A DNA stretch of 64,000 nucleotides from Breviolum minutum Mf 1.05b.01 (GCA_000507305.1 DF241145.1:24080-88079); one strand, 5' to 3'. Positions 9,318 to 19,507 are shown, counted from the stretch's first letter. Notes: generated from the letters alone by a model not told the origin. Numbers and translations: made by a program.

Positions 9318-9800
9318 ACTCCAAGTTCTGCCACAGGCTTATTTGGACAACTTCCTTCTAAAGCACAAGTTTACCGATGTGAACAAACCGCTACTTGGAG
9401 CGAATTTGAATCACAACAAGGGAACACATGTTTAGGGTTTTCAACAAAGAAACAGTGCAGTCACTTACATGTTGTCTAGAATGCTCATGTGCGCGCTTTA
9501 TGTTCTTTAATTTTGATCATATCCTTCAGTTCAATGAGTTTTACTCCTTATATGTTTGCTCTTTTCACATGATAAAAAAGATATGTAAACCATGAATGAT
9601 TTGATCGTATTACGTATTCCCATCTGTTCACTTCCGGAAAAAAAAAAGACCAAGGCGCCAAGGAACCAGCTATTTTGCCTTGCCTAAGAAGGAGGGGAGA
9701 TTTTCGGAGATTTTTCGGGCTTCGTTGGTGGGATTATAGACCTTTGAAATGGAAGAACCTCAGCCAACCAACTCCGCCTCACGAACCCCCGGTAGAAATA
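9318..9800. other. Gene-free stretch
   Basis: No family repeat or convincing frame was seen. Confidence 0.35.
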
Positions 9801-9862
9801 CGGCGCCTGAATAATAAGGCGCCTTATTAACCATTGGTTTCCCTGAATAAGGCCTTGTTCAA
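9801..9862. repeat. Dispersed repeat U
   Basis: AATAAGGCGCCTTATTA is a short palindrome, followed by ACCATTGGTTTCCCTGAATA and AAGGCCTTGTTC. Almost the same block recurs at 38985-39036. Confidence 0.5.
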
Positions 9863-10371
9863 CCCTTATTTCTTAGGGGGGGTAAGGCTAGATTCCCATA
9901 AGAAGCAGGGTTGGCCATTGGACCTTGTTTTTAATATTTTTTGGGGGGGGGTGGAAACTTCCTGTTTGGGCTGTGATGGTCGCAATGAGCAGCCTTGATA
10001 AGCAATTTTCATCGAAAGTAAGTAGGACAAATCATCCTCCTAGAACTACGCCAGTTCATGAGCAATGATTTTGACAAATGTGCTGTGGACGTGCTATAGT
10101 ATGCATGGTACTCATGTTTACGTGCATGGAAAACAACGAAAAACATGAAACCAGCCGTTTAATTAAATATACTAGTTCCATGCGCCTTCTGGGAATTTCT
10201 ATGTTATTACGTAGGCTACAGGCTCTGTCGTGGCTCTATATCGCATCAATCTTATCAATGTCAACTGAGCGCAGAGATCTGTTTTCTGTTCCTGGCAACG
10301 TGGGATCTGAGGGATCAAATCTGGTGATCCAGAGATAGGAATCCCAGATTCTCCAGAATTAGCTAGTTCCA
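9863..10371. other. Gene-free stretch
   Basis: No recognisable element. A short open frame at 10078-10338 has no motif and is not called. Confidence 0.3.
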
Positions 10372-10598
10372 TACCCTCCGTGAAACTAACTGCAAAAACT
10401 CTCAAATTGCTGGTTAGACATCCAAAATCCTCCAAATACCTGGTGAGTAGGTGTTTGGAACCCTTAAAAGCCTTCTCAGGAGATGTTTGGGGTTTCAAAC
10501 ACCTACTCACCACGTATTTGGAAGACTAGGGGATGGTTAGAAGACAATCCTTCTGGGAAAGAATTCTTTGAAAAGGTGCTTTTGGTGTTAGTTTCAGG
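10372..10598 (+). mobile_element. Family H element split by a G insertion
   Basis: Left end TACCCTCCGTGAAACTAACTG and right end GGTGTTAGTTTCAGG belong to H. A complete family G element separates the halves. GGTTAGA stands on both sides of the inserted block. Confidence 0.65.
10416..10536 (+). mobile_element. Family G element nested in H
   Basis: AGACATCCAAAATCCTCC ... CTACTCACCACGTATTTGG, AAGACTAGGGGATGG. The flanking GGTTAGA copies are at 10412-10418 and 10535-10541. Confidence 0.65.
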
Positions 10599-10869
10599 AA
10601 TGCTTTCTTGAGGGATTTCTGAACCATCAAAAGTAGAGGTGGAAGAAACCCTTGTCAAACTTCATCTACCTACAAAACTGGGTAGTTTAGGGGGTAAATT
10701 TCAACATATAGCTATACACCACTCATAAATGCCTAATACCTACTATATAGATCTATATCTAGGGCCTATATAGGTATAGGTAAATCCACCACAACTCAAC
10801 GTACCTGAGATATTGTCCGTTTTTTTTCGCCAAAAATTCCTTGGGGTCATCTCTCCCACCAACATCCCA

Positions 10870-10948
10870 AAGGTGGGCCCCTAGGATTGGATTTATTATG
10901 GGACCGGAAAAAAACATGGCCTCATAAATACATGGGGTTTCACTCCTT
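10870..10948 (+). mobile_element. Family A, left half
   Basis: AAGGTGGGCCCCTAGGATTGG followed by 'cctcataaatacatggggtttcac'. The right half is replaced by reversed family D. Confidence 0.5.
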
Positions 10949-11009
10949 TTGGACCCCCAAAAACCTTGGCAAGGTTTTAGGACCTCAATATATGTGCTGG
11001 GGTCCAAAG
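10949..11009 (-). mobile_element. Family D fragment, reversed
   Basis: TTTGGACCCCCAAAAACC, then TTTTAGGACCTCAATATATG. Confidence 0.5.
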
Positions 11010-11142
11010 TCCCATCATTTCGCTTCATAATAGGGGATAAACTCATCAACCCAATAGTGGGGGGTATAATATACCCAATATATAAGGATTCTCTATTACA
11101 AGTGGATATAAGTGGATGACCATCCCCCCTATCACGAGTTTA

Positions 11143-11208
11143 GACCTTGGCACATATGGGTCATGACCCCTAAACCCCATAAAATTGAGAGTTGTGGGAG
11201 TCCCATGG
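11143..11208 (-). mobile_element. Family D fragment, reversed
   Basis: ATATGGGTCATGACCCCTAAA and AGTTGTGGGAGTCCCATGG match the distal half of D. Confidence 0.45.
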
Positions 11209-11259
11209 CTGGGGTTATAACCAGGCTCAACTCTGCAAGAGTTTTGTTGCTGATATCTT

Positions 11260-11365
11260 ACCACCTTTGGACCCCAAAACCCATGGAAAATGTAGGTTTT
11301 AGGACCTCGATATATGGGTCATAACCGTCATGACCACTAAAACTAAGGGTTGTGGGTTCCCATGG
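11260..11365 (-). mobile_element. Family D element, reversed
   Basis: ACCACCTTTGGACCCCAAAA left, GGTTGTGGGTTCCCATGG right, with TAGGTTTTAGGACCTCGATA inside. Confidence 0.7.
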
Positions 11366-11698
11366 CAGGAGGTGATGTATCCCATTCATGTCGCCGCGGC
11401 CGCTCGGCTGTTTGGTCAATGTTTTTCTTAGTTTTGCGGCCGGCTTTTGCGACCACTGTGGTTTGGATTTTTGTTTGCAATTTTTTTCAGGTCAGTCAGA
11501 GCCAAAAAATTATAAGTTCGACTTCTAAATGATATATGTTTGTTGAGTTTAACTACTATACTATCTAACAGTAAACTAGTCATGCAAAGCATAGTTAGAC
11601 GTTTTTTTTGGCACTTCAGTCAACGAAATCATAATCTAAAAACAGATAGATTCACTCTTGGAATGGAATAGCATTTTCTTCCAGCTGCGATCCTACGT
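11366..11698. other. Gene-free stretch
   Basis: Contains a GC-rich patch with GCGGCCGC near 11396 but no convincing gene or family repeat. Confidence 0.35.
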
Positions 11699-11803
11699 CC
11701 ATAAGGATCCAAGTTGATGGTATATTCCCCTGCATGAATGGCCTAGTTTTTTATGGTAAATTAGTTAACTTGGTAAATATACCAGTCCCGTGGATTTTTT
11801 CGG
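11699..11803. mobile_element. Family F TIR element
   Basis: ATAAGGATCCAAGTTGATGG and GGTATATTCCCC left; GGTAAATATACCAGTCCCG right. Confidence 0.55.
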
Positions 11804-11807
11804 TATA

Positions 11808-11920
11808 TCCCTAAGCATCCAGGTATGTCCTAAGAAAGGGATTATATCTACAATCCTATTCTGGGGATGGGATTTGGACCATCAATCCTAGTCTAGGGAA
11901 GGGTATGGATCCTTATAGGG
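11808..11920 (-). mobile_element. Family I element, reversed
   Basis: TCCCTAAGCATCCAGGTATG, CCTAAGAAAGGGATTATA ... TATGGATCCTTATAGGG. Confidence 0.65.
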
Positions 11921-12014
11921 TATATTCTTTTTGGGACGCCGGAAATATTGAAGAATTTGATGTCGTGGTTTCGTCATTTCGGGAGTTGTTGCTGGGAGAT
12001 GGGCCGAGCCCACG

Positions 12015-12075
12015 CCGGACACCCTAGGCTTCCAGGCAGCAAACGTGAGGAGGCATTTGGAGCCCAAAAACATAC
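12015..12075. mobile_element. Family G fragment
   Basis: CCCTAGGCTTCCAGGCAGC, GTGAGGAGGCATTTGGAGCC; the second half is missing. Confidence 0.35.
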
Positions 12076-12078
12076 ATA

Positions 12079-12188
12079 ACCAGGTGGTGGTAACTCAAAT
12101 ATTTTGTATGTTCACCCCTAAAATTGGGGAAGATGAACCCATTTTGACGAGCATATTTTTCAACTGGGTTGGTTCAACCACCAACCAG
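12079..12188 (+). mobile_element. Family B TIR element
   Basis: ACCAG|GTGGTGGTAACTC left, GGTTCAACCACCAACCAG right. Confidence 0.75.
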
Positions 12189-12522
12189 TAAAATTCCTTT
12201 TCAGAAAGTATTTGAAAGACTAGTGCTAGTTCATTGCTGGAGTTCCCTCCTTATGTTTTCCAAACCCCACCCCTAGGTAAGTGAAGTTCTTTCCGCCTTA
12301 ATATTTTTCTAAGGGGCCCCTGGCCGAAACACGACCTTGTATATTAGGGAAAACGTTTAAAACGATTCGCCCTGTTTTTTTGTGGATTGCGTTTCAAAAC
12401 TTCGAGGCGACCAGAGACATGAAGATTCTTCGGATGTTGTTGGCTCGCGATGCTGATCCTGAACAAAAATCAGATCGAGGTTCCGGATGGCTTCGACACA
12501 AAAATTTGTGGAAAGAACCATG
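12189..12522. other. Gene-free stretch
   Basis: No family repeat or convincing frame. Confidence 0.35.
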
Positions 12523-12646
12523 CCCTAGTCTTCCAAATACCTTGTGAGTAGATATTTGGACCCACAAACACCTCCTGACAAGGCCTTTAGGGGGCCCAAA
12601 CACCTACTCACAAGGTATTTGGAGAATTTTGGAAGACTAGGGATGG
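12523..12646 (+). mobile_element. Family G TIR element
   Basis: CCCTAGTCTTCCAAATACC left, TTGGAAGACTAGGGATGG right. The inner pair CTTGTGAGTAG / CTACTCACAAG is present. Confidence 0.75.
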
Positions 12647-12890
12647 TGAGCAACTATGTGGTTTAGGGATGTCTAAGGGATTATACTAACCAGGCGATTA
12701 TGATAAACCATTGGATCCTTTTTAGACAACCAGTATAATCCTCATGTCCATCGGACAAGTCGTTTAGGGTATATAGGGGAAATGACCCCTAAGAGATATC
12801 GCCAATTTTGCGAAGTTCATGTTGATGCTTCAGACGTGAAGTGCGAGCACCCCCAGTTGGTAGTTTCTCCCACCTATCTACTAAGAATTG

Positions 12891-13024
12891 TACTGGGATG
12901 TCCATTGTACTTAGTAACTAGATTATAACCCCAATATAAGTAGGTTGATTTCGTCCCCTAAATAGGTGAAATAACCCAACTTACGAACAATCGTTACGAT
13001 CACTTCCATGGGTCCACCCAAGTA
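12891..13024 (+). mobile_element. Family E TIR element
   Basis: TACTGGGATGTCCATTGTAC left; ATCACTTCCATGGGTCCACC right; 'ccccaatataagtaggttg' inside. Confidence 0.7.
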
Positions 13025-13122
13025 TACATGCCTTTCGGGTATCTCACCAGATATTTTGAAACCAATAACCTGTAGACTACTGAAAACGTCCACGGCCTGA
13101 GACTCTGAGAAACACTATTATT

Positions 13123-13229
13123 CTAGGTGGTGGTTTCAAAGATTTTTTCATTTTCACCACTATTTGGGGAAGATTTCCTCCCATTTGACGAACATATTTT
13201 TCAGATGGGTTGGTTCAACCACCAACTAG
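13123..13229 (+). mobile_element. Family B TIR element
   Basis: TTCTAG|GTGGTGGTTTCAAAG left, GGTTCAACCACCAACTAG right. Confidence 0.8.
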
Positions 13230-13452
13230 TCTTCAACTTTCACCTTTCCGAAAGATCTTCCAGTTTGTTCCCCAATGAAACCAAATGGAAGTCCAGTTAC
13301 CTTTCCGTTCACTGGGACCGCCTGCCTGTACTTACCGTCGGAACTTCACTTCCCAAATATTTGTGAGAGATGGGCAAGTGGTCGGAAGAGCAGGTCGTCC
13401 AATATAAATCTTGGAAGTCCAATGAGCCCAACGCGAAAAGCAGAGAATGTTT

Positions 13453-13574
13453 CCCTAGACATCCAAACACCTGGTGAGGATCGGTGTTTGAACCCCCAAT
13501 CATCTCCTGAGAAGGCTTTTAGGGGGTCCAAATACCAACTCACAAGGTATTCGAAGGATTTTGGATGTTTAGGG
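13453..13574 (+). mobile_element. Family G TIR element
   Basis: CCCTAGACATCCAAACACC left, TTGGATGTTTAGGG right, with CTCCTGAGAAGGCTTTTAGG inside. Confidence 0.75.
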
Positions 13575-13689
13575 TTTTGTTGTCAATGAACCATATATGA
13601 ATGATTCCCGATCAACTTTGGTTGACTTGGACGACTCCGACCGGTATTTTTTTGAGAACAGACATACATGAAAACATTAATGTGTTTAT

Positions 13690-14778
13690 ATTGGGGGTAT
13701 CCCCCACCCACTAACAGTGAAATAATAATCTGTCAATTTTTATGAAAGGATTATGAAAGGCCCCCTATAAGCCTTCACTTTCCACTGTTAGTGGGCCAGG
13801 AATCGATGAAACCTGTGCATTGTGTGGGGGACAAGATTCTCGTATCCATCGTCTCTTTGAATGCCAAGCCTTGGATTGCTTTCGTAAACATAAACCAGCA
13901 TTAAAAAGAGCCTCAAAATGGCCTTTAGCATGCAAACATTTTGGTCTTTGTCCACCTGTGAAGCATATCATTGACAGAGATAAAATATTCACCAATGATG
14001 TCCCCTTTACTTTACCGACTCCTGATGAAACACACTCCTTCGTTTTTACCGATGGGACTGCTTTTTTTGGAGAAGTGAAGGAATTGGTGATAGCTGCTTC
14101 AGCGTATGTCGAATGTGTTGAAAATAAATGTGAAGTGAAATCGACGTGCCAACAACTGGTACCAGGTTTTGAGCAGAGTAGTTTTGTCGCCGAAATGTTC
14201 GCCATACTGCTTACTCTCAACTCCTTTTTCCATGTCACCATTTTTTGTGACTGTCAAATTTTGTGCGATGCATTGCAACANCAACAACATGAGGTTTGGG
14301 TCAGAGCACTTTCTTGGCTGCAGAAGCATGTCGTTGGGGGTTTTTTTCCCACTTCATTCATTGATAAGCCGAAGTCACTTCTGGCCATTGGTTGTAGTTT
14401 GTGGTATCGTGGTGTGGCATTACGACCACGGCTCGTGAATGGAGTCGATCCTTCCAAAATTTTGAATTCATATTTCATTGGCCCATCAGGCACACACAGG
14501 TCACTTTCTCGAGTTCTTGACTTGAAGTTGCCATGTGTGGAATTAGCATATCCTCAGCATTTGAATGTCTCTCATCGAGATAGGCTGAGGTTTACTTACA
14601 AGGCTGCCAAAATCTTCGCCGAAGGTGAGGTATGAGCCAGTCCATCGCAAGATGTTTCCATTTCTTTCATTGATGTTTGGGGTACGACATCTGACCTCAT
14701 TCATTTCCGAGATCGTGCGGAACTAAGAGGGAAACTGGGAAAAAATTCCACTGTTAGTGGGCCGGGGATACCCCCAAT
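13690..14778 (+). mobile_element. LINE tail enclosed by 33-bp inverted repeats
   Basis: 13690-13722 and 14746-14778 are inverted repeats matching at about 30 of 33 positions (ends ATTGGGGGTATCCCC). They enclose a reading frame for a non-LTR retrotransposon C-terminus. An 18-bp stretch of the right repeat also occurs, in the same orientation, at 13780-13797. The left end therefore folds back on 13780 as well as on 14763. I could not find a convincing target-site duplication. It may be a TIR element that acquired LINE sequence, or a foldback rearrangement of a LINE 3' end. Confidence 0.6.
13757..14635 (+). pseudogene. Non-LTR retrotransposon zinc knuckle and RNase H fragment
   Basis: The frame opens after a stop at 13754 and ends at TGA 14633-14635. 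It begins with a CX2CX7HX4C zinc knuckle (CALCGGQDSRIHRLFEC, from 13814), like the cysteine-histidine motif near the C-terminus of LINE ORF2 proteins. An RNase H-like domain follows, with the candidate catalytic residues D in VFTDGT (about 14050), E in SFVAEMFAIL (about 14190) and D in IFCDCQ (about 14250). RNase H degrades RNA in RNA-DNA hybrids during reverse transcription. The reverse transcriptase and endonuclease domains are absent. After the TGA the same frame continues open to about 14790 and re-encodes STVSGPGI, which also precedes the zinc knuckle. A single N at 14281 interrupts one codon. It is truncated and presumably non-functional. Confidence 0.75.
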
Positions 14779-14959
14779 GTTTGTATGTTTCTGTATGACG
14801 TCCAGTCATACCTACTGACGTTTGGTGTTTTTTTTTTGCATGATTTTGTGTTCAAACCCTACACTCCTCACCAGCTAACTACTGGATGTGTAGGATTTTT
14901 CGAACTTCCTGTAGATCATTGAAAAAAACATTCCGTGCTAACTTGAGCCGATCATCATA

Positions 14960-15107
14960 ATTGGACTGATTTCACTCTTATAAAATGGCCTCTAAAATAC
15001 ATGGGTTTCACATGGTTTCACTGGGGTTATTTTACCCCATAAATCAAGTGAAAAATCACTTTACTTTTTAATCAGTGGGGTTATAACTCCACTTTTATCG
15101 GTGAAAT
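14960..15107. mobile_element. Degenerate A-like inverted repeat
   Basis: TGATTTCACTCTTATAAAATGG left and CACTTTTATCGGTGAAATGA right, with internal GGGGTTATTTTACCCC. Related to family A in content, but the TIR is not typical. Confidence 0.35.
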
Positions 15108-15111
15108 GAAT

Positions 15112-15179
15112 CCTAATTATATGTATATTTATATATACACATGTATCATGTATATACTATTTATATATGTAATTATAGG
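15112..15179. repeat. AT-rich palindromic tract
   Basis: CCTAATTATATGTATAT ... ATATATGTAATTATAGG is an imperfect palindrome made almost wholly of A and T. Confidence 0.55.
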
Positions 15180-15188
15180 CCATTTATA

Positions 15189-15294
15189 TGGTTCAGAAAT
15201 CCCAAACAACCACCTGGAATGTTTAAAACTCTGAACTTATGGAATATAAACTACTTATCAAGTGGTTAGGTTGATTTTATCCATCAACAGTTTG
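15189..15294 (+). mobile_element. Family L element
   Basis: ATGGTTCAGAAATCCCAAAC left and CCATCAACAG right. It is shared with 45189-45304. Confidence 0.5.
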
Positions 15295-15437
15295 ATCTAT
15301 ATCGTCTATATCTCCGAATTATATTACCGGTATGTATATAGGTTGGGGTTTGTAACAGTGGGTAGATAATAAGCTGTCCTTTTTTAGTGAAGGGAACCCT
15401 AAAAAAACCCTTAGTTATCAACTACGTATCTCCATGT

Positions 15438-15540
15438 ATACCCCCTGGAAGTTTAACAGTTCGCCCCTGAAAAGTTAGCTTCCTAATAGGAAAGTAGTCT
15501 TCCAACCAACCATCATTTTTCAGGGGCGAATAACTGGTTT
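15438..15540 (+). mobile_element. Family H TIR element
   Basis: TACCCCCTGGAAGTTTAACAG, CGCCCCTGAAAAG ... TTTTCAGGGGCGAATAAC. Confidence 0.6.
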
Positions 15541-15888
15541 GTTTGGACCATGTTCCACCAGCGTTTTGGCAACAACCGCCAGGTCGTACTGCCCTAGACG
15601 TAGCCAAAGATGCGGATCGGTTTGGATCCCATAAAGAGGTGGCCGGGAGATTCGATGGGGAATTTTCCCAGTGGAATTTCTGGTTGGGGATTCCATGAGG
15701 TGAAAAGCTATGAAATTCCTTTGGAAGGTATGGAAACGGAGGTGGTACAAGGTGGGTCCCTGCTAGTTATAAGATGATGATGAGGAACAAGACAAAAAAC
15801 CTCCCTTTCAGAATCATTCCCAGACAATCCGAATTGCTTGTTTTTTTTACCTACATGAAAGGTGAGAAATGGTTATATGAACAAGGGG
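15541..15888. other. Gene-free stretch
   Basis: No convincing coding frame or family match. Confidence 0.35.
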
Positions 15889-15927
15889 AAATGTAGGTAA
15901 GATATGTACCAACATGGATCCTATGGG
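15889..15927. mobile_element. Family F fragment
   Basis: AATGTAGGTAAGATATG and ACATGGATCCTATGGGA are the right half of F. Confidence 0.45.
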
Positions 15928-16038
15928 ATTGGACTTATAACCCCTTTCAGCAGGGTTATAACCCTATTTACAGAGTTGTAAGGCAATTTATCGGGTAATT
16001 ATAACTCCATTCATAACTGGTAGGGGCCCACCTTGTAA
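15928..16038 (+). mobile_element. Family A element, left end lost
   Basis: GTTATAACCCTATTTACAG, TAACTCCATTCATAACTGG, AGGGGCCCACCTTGTAAG. Confidence 0.6.
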
Positions 16039-16069
16039 GAATCATGAAGGACCTTCCCATGGAGGGGTT

Positions 16070-16216
16070 TCTTGGAGGATCATCCTAGTTAGTACATACA
16101 TCAAAAGACAACATTTTATCAGCCTTTTGGGCCATTTGGAAGGGAAATAACACGAGTTAGTGGACTTACTGACTATGGTTATTAACCACTTACAAGCCTG
16201 GTATGATCCTCCAAGT
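16070..16216 (+). mobile_element. Family C TIR element
   Basis: CTTGGAGGATCATCCTAGTT left; CTGGTATGATCCTCCAAG right; the internal GCCATTTGGAAGGGAA block is present. Confidence 0.75.
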
Positions 16217-16313
16217 TGACTCTGTATGAAGCAGTCCCCACCAGTACATTGAGATCCCACGATTCAGGGCCGGTTGAAAACAAGAAATCCGATGGTGTTC
16301 CTGAAAAAGATAA

Positions 16314-16412
16314 ACCTTAGGCTTCCAAAACACCAACCGTGAGGAGGTATTTGGACTCCTAACAAAAACATGCCTAAAACACCTCCTCACGAGGTATTTG
16401 GAAGACTACGGG
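16314..16412 (+). mobile_element. Family G TIR element
   Basis: CCTTAGGCTTCCAAAACACC left, GAGGTATTTGGAAGACTACG right. Confidence 0.65.
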
Positions 16413-16616
16413 AAAAACACTAAACGGAAAAGACAGACCCTTGGTGTTTTTCCGAAGTTTTTTGTTGGTTAAAGAAATAGGAGGAAACGTTTTTAGTGGT
16501 GCCAGCAAAATGGTGTGTTGTTTTGTTTTGTTTGTTTTTTCTCCAAGGTTTTCTGCCCGTTTGATCCTGGTTGAATGATGGAATTCATGTTTTGTTTTCA
16601 AACTATTCCCTTATCC

Positions 16617-16810
16617 CTCGACATCCAGGGCCACCTCCTGAGAAGATATTTGGACCACCCCCAAAACAATCCCAAAACATACCTAAAGCATCCTAAATGG
16701 AAGCCTCGGGGTTATGACAGAGGATTCAGCTGAGGATTCAGGTACGTCTCAAAAGAAAGGGAATTAGTATACACGAATCCTACTCAGGGGGTTGGGATTA
16801 AAGCACAAAC
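16617..16810. mobile_element. G and I fragments
   Basis: TCGACATCCAGGGCCACCTC and AGATATTTGGACC resemble G. AGGATTCAGGTACGTCTCAA and AAAGGGAATTA resemble reversed I. Both are incomplete. Confidence 0.3.
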
Positions 16811-17015
16811 AACCTGGGCTTGAATTTTTAGTATGTATAGTATATGATCCCCTATGTTTTGATTTTTTTGTTGGGCTATTCTCTCAGGTTCGTTTGGGAC
16901 ATACTATCTAACATAGATGGCCAGGGCATGAAACGCTTGAATCGTGTACTGTATTAATGGTGATGGTATAACTTAAGTTGATGCCCCCTTTTTTTGGTTA
17001 AATTGGTTTTTCATT

Positions 17016-17134
17016 TACCCTAAGAATCATGGATCTCAAGTCACTAGTGGTTTGGAGATCCAGTGTCGAACCCTGCGAAAATCAGATCCAAAGCCCTCTT
17101 TTTTGGGAGGGTCCCAGCTGATTCTTGGGGTATA
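17016..17134 (+). mobile_element. Family J TIR element
   Basis: TACCCTAAGAATCATGGATC left; CTGATTCTTGGGGTATA right; GTTTGGAGATCCAG and GGAGGGTCC inside. Confidence 0.65.
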
Positions 17135-17154
17135 TACTTTTTGCTGGAACAAAA

Positions 17155-17244
17155 CCCATAGAATCCATGTATGGTATATTTACCTACATTTACCATAAAA
17201 ATCAACCAAATGTAGGTAAATATACCATACATGGATGGTATGGG
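17155..17244. mobile_element. Family F TIR element
   Basis: CCCATAGAATCCATGTATGG and CATACATGGATGGTATGGGA flank a nearly perfect hairpin with TACCTACATTT / AAATGTAGGTA. Confidence 0.8.
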
Positions 17245-17605
17245 AAAATTAAACAAAGCAGAGTCTAAGCCTGACGTCTATTTTTTTTTAATCGAATTCA
17301 CTGCCTGGACCTGTGTAATAAGTGGGACATCCACTTCATAGTAGGGCAGGAAACTGATGGTTGAACCTGCCTTGAAAAAAAAATGCGTTAGATCTTTCAG
17401 TCAAAACGCCCTTTGCGTGTTTGACTCAACTAGTTCTGCTTCGATTTACTAAACGGTTTCAAACAATTCAAGTCCAACTTGATTTCGGCATTTTCGACGG
17501 AAACAAATCCTCAATGAAATTCCCTTTTCTCCCTCCACCGGGGGGTCCGGGTTTTCAACGCGCCGCGTCTTTTCCGTGGGTTTTTTGTGTTGGGTGGTCT
17601 TTCAA
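17245..17605. other. Gene-free stretch
   Basis: A pyrimidine-rich frame at 17421-17687 runs into the R element and is not convincing. Confidence 0.3.
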
Positions 17606-17859
17606 GGTTGCAGATTTGTCCCGTATACATGTTCGGAAACAAGCCGCCACAGGTGATAATACCTACCAGGTGATGACCCAGCCGTGACCTTTTCATCCCC
17701 GATCGTTGGAGGTCACTTAACCCCTTTAAAAGGGTCACTTAAAACACCATCCCAAAAAACCCGGTCACCATCGCAGAATTGGCCAGGTATGGCTCTAAAT
17801 AATTGGTTTCCACCAGGGTTTGGCGGCTTGAATGAAACGGACCAAATCTACAACTCTGT
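17606..17859 (+). mobile_element. Family R element split by M
   Basis: CAAG|GTTGCAGATTTGTCCCG left; GCGGCTTGAATGAAACGG and CCAAATCTACAACTCTG right. A complete M element sits in the middle. Confidence 0.6.
17667..17787 (+). mobile_element. Family M element nested in R
   Basis: CCAG|GTGATGACCCAGCCGTG left, GGTCACCATCGCAGAATTGG and CCAGG right. Confidence 0.6.
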
Positions 17860-17978
17860 TTTGTCGTTTGGGTCGTGCAGGTGATCGACGTCTTGAAAGG
17901 TGCCGGTGCCGGTTTTTTTTTGGCTCGGAGTGGAGTGGAGTGGGGATGAGTTGGGGATGATCCCAGGTTCTACCATAA

Positions 17979-18074
17979 CAAGGTGGTGGTTTCATTTTTT
18001 TTATTTTCATCCCTATTTGGGGAAGATTCCCAGTTTGACTAATATTTTTCAAGGGGCTTGAAACCACCAACTAG
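17979..18074 (+). mobile_element. Family B TIR element
   Basis: ACAAG|GTGGTGGTTTCATTT left; CTTGAAACCACCAACTAG right. Confidence 0.75.
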
Positions 18075-18363
18075 ATAAGAACCGACCTTTACCTTTCATC
18101 TTTTAGGGTTTATTGAACTTATTGCACCCATATTAATTTTAGGAAACTTGTAGGGAATGAAGATTGAGAAAAAGTGCCGGGGTTACTTCACCCATGTGTT
18201 TTTTTCGGCCTTGAAATGCTGCATTTTTCCATCGGGTTTTACTTGGGTCCAAAACTTGAACGGGACCCAAGTTCATCCCAGGCTTCGTCGGAATATATTG
18301 AACCAACATTTAACATAAATCTACCCCAAATGTAGATATTTCCATACGTGATATCATTTCCCA

Positions 18364-18450
18364 TATCATCCATGATGATGGTATATTTGCCTACATTGAG
18401 TTATGTTTTTTTAATGGTAAATGTAGGCAAATATACGAGTCCCATGAATT
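18364..18450. mobile_element. Family F TIR element
   Basis: GATGATGGTATATTTGCCTAC left; GTAGGCAAATATACGAGTCCC right. Confidence 0.6.
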
Positions 18451-18727
18451 GTTTGGGTATGGTCAGAACTAATATTCAATATCCCTCCTAGTAGTTTGCA
18501 TCAGAAATTAGTGGGTGGACTACAAAGTGAGCCCCGTCAGCAGTTCAAAGTAGGGACACATGTCACTCTGTTTATATATATAATGGGTGAAATTTATAAC
18601 ATATAGTAAATATAGGGCGATTTATAGGAAAAGTAGATAGAAGTTTACGGGGATGACGCAACCCATGTGAAAAAGTCCATGTATGAGGTGATTGAGAGGG
18701 ATGTCCTTTAGTCATGTGTAAGCTACA

Positions 18728-18815
18728 CCCATAGGATCCATGGGAAGATTGCATATTTACCATACATTTTTCAAGCCAATCATGTAGGTAAATCTACAAT
18801 CGTCTAATGGATTCC
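18728..18815. mobile_element. Family F TIR element
   Basis: CCCATAGGATCCATGGGAAG left; CATGTAGGTAAATCTACAAT right. Confidence 0.55.
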
Positions 18816-18909
18816 ATTGGGATATAGAAAGAACGTGTACAACTCCCTTCAAAAATCTGACTGATTAACTCAAGGTTTTTGCTCACTGTACTTGTAGGAT
18901 CCCTACGAT

Positions 18910-18970
18910 TGGCCTGGGCCCCTACTATATAGTTAAAATGGAGTTATGACCCCCAAAACTGGCAGGTATA
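18910..18970. mobile_element. Family A fragment
   Basis: CTGGGCCCCTACTATATAG and AAAATGGAGTTATGACCCCC resemble the left half of A. Confidence 0.35.
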
Positions 18971-18997
18971 CGAAGATGTTGGGGTATACAAACATAT

Positions 18998-19079
18998 TAC
19001 CCTAAGAATCTCGGTGTATATATACTAGTAGCTTCTCAAACTAGGGACTAAAGTGAGGGGTCAGGATTCTTAGGGTATA
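18998..19079. mobile_element. Family J-like TIR element
   Basis: TACCCTAAGAATCTCGG left and AGGATTCTTAGGGTATA right, about 80 bp apart. Confidence 0.6.
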
Positions 19080-19507
19080 AAGATTACAGGAAATCCACAG
19101 AATGTGTTTAAAGGAGTTTGGACCACCACGTTTTTCTTTGGAGTTCGCCATATCTCCGGCTTTTTCATGATCCCAAAAAAAGCGTTGGTTCGAAACAAAA
19201 TGGTGATGATAATTGGGATATTCATCCGTAATGTTGACCCCGGATTAATAAACCCCATGGTTGTTTAATTGGGGGGGTCCCATTTTAAAGGGGATTCATC
19301 ACTTTTGGGGGTATCCCCCTTAATAATCACTCTAGGGGTTTATTACTCCGGGGTTGACATTAATCAGCTTCAAGCCCATTGCCAAGCATGGATCCCAAAC
19401 TACGGGATGCGAGAGAAGCGTGGGCTCCTTAGGACCTATCCGGACCTATCGGACCCAATTTTTGCCGATCGGGACGTAAGATCAGTTGGGTGAGTCATCA
19501 GGCCTCT

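Noticed and set aside
13765..14241. 158-codon minus-strand open frame
   Set aside because: Shadow of the LINE RNase H frame on the opposite strand, which has the recognisable knuckle and catalytic residues.
13690..14778. Target-site duplication around the TIR-bounded LINE fragment
   Set aside because: GTGTTTAT left and GTTTGTAT right look alike but do not align as an exact duplication.
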